The notes beneath the pieces are model-generated. The model was not told where the DNA came from and ran no database searches. It saw only the letters and a program-made list of their open reading frames with translations. A stretch of DNA of 64,000 nt from JBBDJB01 sp040880125 (lineage in GTDB: Bacteria; Planctomycetota; Planctomycetia; Pirellulales; JBBDJB01): positions 27,960 through 91,959 of the forward strand of contig JBBDJB010000039.1 in assembly GCA_040880125.1 (NCBI GenBank). The letters run 5' to 3'. Every line of letters starts with the position of its first letter. Position 1 is the first letter of the stretch. Position numbers and translations under genes: made by a program. Shown in pieces: positions 60,930 to 64,000 of this stretch.

Positions 60930-62408
60930 ATGCTCCCCGATACTCTCACGTCTGACGGTCTGTTCGCACGGACCTGCAAAGCTCTCGGCGGCGCGCGAAG
61001 CGAACAGAAGGACCGCTTCGACCTGCCCGGCGACAAGCTTACCGATCTGTTCCGAGCGTTGAAGATCGACGATTCCCCCGGCGACTACCCCGGCCGCCGG
61101 CTGGACGTTCGCCTTTGCAAGGGCGGGTTGTCGGTCGCGGTCCCTGTTGAGGCGGGCGACGAAGAAACACTATTCAATACGTGGGAACGCAAGGGCAAGA
61201 ACTGGAAACGTGTCTGGCCGTACGTGGAACCGGTCGACGTCGATCTTGAAGACTTCGATAGTTGGCTACGATGTGTCGAGACACAAGATAGCCCCCTCGA
61301 TCGTTGGCAAATGAAGCTCGCCGATGGACGTTGGCACAAACGGGATACCTATGAAGTCCGGCTAGTGCTTCAGTCCAGGGGGCTGAGCGCTACCGAAGCA
61401 AGTGAGACAATCGGCGGCCTTGTGATGGAACCTTGGAAGCTGGTCGCGAAGCCCTTCGTCGAACACGAAGACTCAGAGAAAGCACGCGAGATAAATGACG
61501 GGCCGCAACTCTCCCGCAAACCCAAGTCCGGCGACATCAAACACTGGCGGATGATCTTTGAGCATATCAGCCGCGACTTGGGCAACCCGGACTGGATACC
61601 GCAATGGCTTGCCTTCATCCTGAGACACCCTAACGAGCCGCTTCCCTATCTCTTCCTGTTCGGTCCGCAGGACTCCGGCAAGAGCATCCTTCACGAAGCT
61701 TTCGCGTTGCTGGTAACGAAAGGTGTGGTGAAGGCTGACAAGTCGCTCAAGAGCGACTTCAACGGCGAACTAGAGGGCGCCGTGCTGTGCGTGGTCGAGG
61801 AAACGAACGTCAACAGTTCAGCCAGCGCGAACCGGATTAAGGAAGTAGTCACAGCGAAGCAACTGTGCATCCGCCGGATGCGGACCGACTCGTATATGGT
61901 GCCGAATTCGACTCACTGGATTCAATGTGCCAACTCCGCCGAAGAGTGTTTGATCTTACCGGGTTGTAGTCGAATCCAGGCAGTCGAGGTCAAGCGCCCC
62001 GACAAGCCGATCCCGAAAAAGATACTGTTGGAACGGTTGACCGACGAAGTCCCCGCCGTGCTGGACTACCTCATGGAACTGCCGCTGCCAACAGTTGAGG
62101 GCCGGTTAGGCTTACCGCTCATTCAGACCAACACCATGAAGGCGGTCAAAGAGTCCCACACTGAACCGCTGCTAACGTGGCTTAGTGGAAAAGCCGGTTT
62201 GCGTGGATCGGCAAGAGAGTTGACCGACCGGGCGAAGGCCGAAGACGTCATCACGCACCACAAGGGAAACTCATTGCGGGATATCCGCAAGCTCCGTAAG
62301 TACCTCGACCAGCACCGCTACACACTGCGGGCGCTCGGCGTGGATTACGTCGAACACCCCCGCGAGCACAACCACCCCGCCGAAATTGAAATAATCGCTG
62401 CCGCCTGA
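60930..62408 (+). CDS. Phage/plasmid SF3 (D5-like) replicative helicase
   Basis: A 492-aa protein. Walker A is LFLFGPQDSGKSILHEAF (near residue 243), Walker B AVLCVVEETN (near 285), and the motif-C/Arg region THWIQCANSAEECLILPGCSR. This is the arrangement of superfamily 3 helicases with the DUF5906/D5 fold that unwind phage and plasmid origins. The C-terminus (LRKYLDQHRYTLRALGVDYV) looks like a winged-helix domain. No primase domain is seen in the N-terminal 200 residues. AAGGA lies 6 bases before ATG 60930. Confidence 0.87.
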   Translation: MLPDTLTSDGLFARTCKALGGARSEQKDRFDLPGDKLTDLFRALKIDDSPGDYPGRRLDVRLCKGGLSVAVPVEAGDEETLFNTWERKGKNWKRVWPYVEPVDVDLEDFDSWLRCVETQDSPLDRWQMKLADGRWHKRDTYEVRLVLQSRGLSATEASETIGGLVMEPWKLVAKPFVEHEDSEKAREINDGPQLSRKPKSGDIKHWRMIFEHISRDLGNPDWIPQWLAFILRHPNEPLPYLFLFGPQDSGKSILHEAFALLVTKGVVKADKSLKSDFNGELEGAVLCVVEETNVNSSASANRIKEVVTAKQLCIRRMRTDSYMVPNSTHWIQCANSAEECLILPGCSRIQAVEVKRPDKPIPKKILLERLTDEVPAVLDYLMELPLPTVEGRLGLPLIQTNTMKAVKESHTEPLLTWLSGKAGLRGSARELTDRAKAEDVITHHKGNSLRDIRKLRKYLDQHRYTLRALGVDYVEHPREHNHPAEIEIIAAA

Positions 62409-62502
62409 AACTAGGTTGGCAACTTCTCCGCCGCGCGTTCTCAACGCGCTTACGTAGCTCCACCGGACTCTATCCGGTGTTGAGCGCAGACCACTGAATC
62501 TA

Positions 62503-64000
62503 ATGTCCGAACCTATTCGTCAAGAGTTGGGCTTTGATGCTGCGCAGGCACTCGCCGAGCTAGCCAAGCTCGACCAGGTGCTACAGAGCACCGATAGCAC
62601 CCTGAACAAGTTCGCTCAAGACCTACGCGACTTCAACAAGATCGGCCGCGATACCGCCCGAGTTCTAGGAACGCTGAACAAGCGGACCGGCGGCACCACG
62701 AATTCGCCGCTCGGCGACACGAAGGCGCAGACCGCGCAGGCAAACGCGCTGATCGACTCCGCCAACAAGATCGGCCCCGCGGTTGAGCGGAACATGCGGC
62801 AGGCGGCGCGCTCCACCCGTGAGTTGACAATCTCATGGGAGACAATGTCTCGCGTCGTGGTGACGCAATTGATCGTCCGCACGATGTCGCAGATCAGGGA
62901 CGCATTCCGCGCCAGCGTAAGGGAAGCTCTAGAATTTGAACGAGCGATTGCGCGAGTCACCACCATCGCCCCAGGCACAAGCATTGCCGAAGCTGGGGTT
63001 GCCGCGCGAAACCTGTCAGACGAATTCAACATTGACCTACTCGACAGCACGGCCGGACTCTATCAGGCGCTCGGCAATCAGGTTGGCGACTTCGCGGAGT
63101 CTCTTGAATTCTCGGCGACGGCCGCGCGCTTCGCGAAAGCCACCAACGCCGAGCTAAAAGATTCCGTCGATCTTATCTCAGGGGCGCTGAAGTCCTTCAA
63201 TCTGGACGTGACCGAAGCGGAGCGGCTTGCCAGTATTTTCTTCGTGGCCATTGATGAAGGGCGCATCGAAGCGAACGAGTTGGCCAACACGTTCGGCCGG
63301 GTTGGCCCCGCTGCTTCGCAGATCGGTATCGGTATCGAAGAGATTGCAGGGGCGCTTGCGCAGATCAGCGTTCAAGGTACGAAGACAAGCGAAACCCTTA
63401 CTCAGTTCCGGGGGATCGTCATCGGCTTGACGAAGCCCAGCGAAGCGATGCAAGCGGCATTGCAGCAGATGGGATTCGCCACGGTGGAGCAAGCTATTCA
63501 AACGCGCGGCCTGTCCGGTCTGTTGAACGATCTGGCGGACTCAACTAGCGGTTCCGCGAGGGCGCTGGCCAAGTTGTTCCCCAACGTCCGGGGGCTGGGC
63601 GGAGCGCTCGGCTTGACGGGAGAGAACCTACGGTTCTTCGCCAGCAACATTGAGACGGCCCGCGACATAACGGGCGACTTCATCAATGAGAAGTTTGACA
63701 CTGTTTTCGGCACGCAAGCGGAGCAACTCACCGGATCGTTCAATAAACTCAAGAACGCAATCACCACGGAATTCGGAACGTCCGTTGTCCAGACCGGCAA
63801 CGATCTTATCGCGTTCGCTGGCGGGATTGAGAACGTCATAAACTTCGGCCGCGCGGCAACCCCCGCCGTGGTCAAGCTCGGCGTTGCTGTTGGTGGTCTG
63901 GCGATATCGTTGAAGGGCGCGAGCTTCGCGGCCGGACTGCTGCGCAACAACTTGGCCGGAGTCACCACGGCCGGACTGCTGACAGCGATTAGTGCGGCCC
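62503..64000 (+). CDS. Phage tail tape-measure protein, N-terminal part (cut by window edge)
   Basis: 499 codons are present and the frame is open at the end of the window. Residues about 150-400 match the core of tape-measure proteins (TP901 type): RELTISWETMSRVVVTQLIV, FNIDLLDSTAGLYQALG, LANTFGRVGPAASQIGIGIE and NEKFDTVFGTQAEQLTGSFN, with repeated helices. Tape-measure proteins set tail length and mediate genome injection, which indicates a tailed phage or tail-like particle. Start ATG 62503 gives MSEPIRQELGFD; no strong ribosome site. The 94-base gap before it holds a small CACCGGA/TCCGGTG hairpin (62461-62479). Confidence 0.88.
   Translation, partial: MSEPIRQELGFDAAQALAELAKLDQVLQSTDSTLNKFAQDLRDFNKIGRDTARVLGTLNKRTGGTTNSPLGDTKAQTAQANALIDSANKIGPAVERNMRQAARSTRELTISWETMSRVVVTQLIVRTMSQIRDAFRASVREALEFERAIARVTTIAPGTSIAEAGVAARNLSDEFNIDLLDSTAGLYQALGNQVGDFAESLEFSATAARFAKATNAELKDSVDLISGALKSFNLDVTEAERLASIFFVAIDEGRIEANELANTFGRVGPAASQIGIGIEEIAGALAQISVQGTKTSETLTQFRGIVIGLTKPSEAMQAALQQMGFATVEQAIQTRGLSGLLNDLADSTSGSARALAKLFPNVRGLGGALGLTGENLRFFASNIETARDITGDFINEKFDTVFGTQAEQLTGSFNKLKNAITTEFGTSVVQTGNDLIAFAGGIENVINFGRAATPAVVKLGVAVGGLAISLKGASFAAGLLRNNLAGVTTAGLLTAISAA

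Larger units (their letters stand above)
55500..64000. mobile_element. Integrated phage-like element, left part
   Basis: Large serine recombinase, small serine resolvase, sigma-70-like factor, winged-helix-like small protein, SF3/D5-type helicase and tail tape-measure protein lie together with palindrome-rich DNA and lower GC. The left edge is placed approximately at 55.5-55.86 kb. The right edge is outside the window. Capsid, terminase and lysis genes are not seen here and would have to lie further right. Confidence 0.8.

Overview
The window looks like a chromosome segment of a planctomycete, most likely of the order Pirellulales. GC content is high. Several gene families are typical of that group: a very large ThuA/NPCBM/PVC-type haem-binding CxxCH protein, a fused ResB-CcsA cytochrome c assembly protein, FHA-GAF-PP2C phosphatases, secreted RraA-like proteins, and dispersed short repeats of the kinds 'GGCACAGACATTCCTGTC' and 'GGGGACTGGCTC'. 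The assignment rests on gene content; no rRNA or marker phylogeny is available here.

Layout. 1-7.1 kb (minus): ribulokinase, a 1,477-aa secreted ThuA-NPCBM-dehydrogenase-HEAT-cytochrome c fusion, and a cut-off glycerol-3-phosphate dehydrogenase, probably one carbohydrate-catabolism operon. 7.6-12.3 kb (plus): a duplicated-domain lipoprotein translationally coupled to ResB-CcsA. 12.5-18 kb (minus): a membrane-anchored unknown, aroC, purC and a Tat-signal protein. 18.3-28 kb (mostly plus): a catalytically degenerate GH10-like protein, SMP-30, an FHA/GAF/PP2C phosphatase (minus), RraA-like, a sugar isomerase, an SDR, a dolichol-phosphate-mannose-type glycosyltransferase and a TPR lipoprotein. 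28.2-30.8 kb (minus): an HU-type protein and a PQQ-type beta-propeller. 31-43.2 kb (minus): a complete Tad/Flp pilus locus in the order flp, small ORF, prepilin peptidase, cpaB, secretin, tadZ, tadA, tadB, tadC, unknown, TPR lipoprotein. 44.2-45.9 kb: a nucleoside-type MFS transporter. 46.2-48.05 kb: a tightly coupled, lower-GC three-gene module including a TIGR04255 protein, beside tRNA-Ala(GGC). 48.7-55.5 kb (plus): a flippase-like membrane protein, thiamine-binding protein, flavin reductase, L-2-hydroxyglutarate oxidase, an Ldh-family dehydrogenase, a sugar isomerase and an MBL-fold exonuclease.

From about 55.5 kb to the window end lies an integrated phage-like element, continuing beyond the window. 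It has a large serine recombinase, a small serine resolvase, a sigma-70-like factor, a small winged-helix-like protein, an SF3/D5-type helicase and the start of a tail tape-measure protein. Its control region (57.7-59.75 kb) is the most unusual sequence seen. It holds at least five perfect or near-perfect palindromes, all with an odd centre reading C-G-G, two TTGACG-NN-CGTCAA palindromes upstream of the resolvase, and an AT-rich stretch with seven copies of the 9-mer AGGGACTTT. A three-unit 10-bp tandem repeat carries an ATG in each of the three frames at the start of the sigma factor gene.

The two candidates for undescribed biology are this palindrome/iteron control region and the TIGR04255 three-gene module. 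Both are sequence-level inferences without database confirmation.
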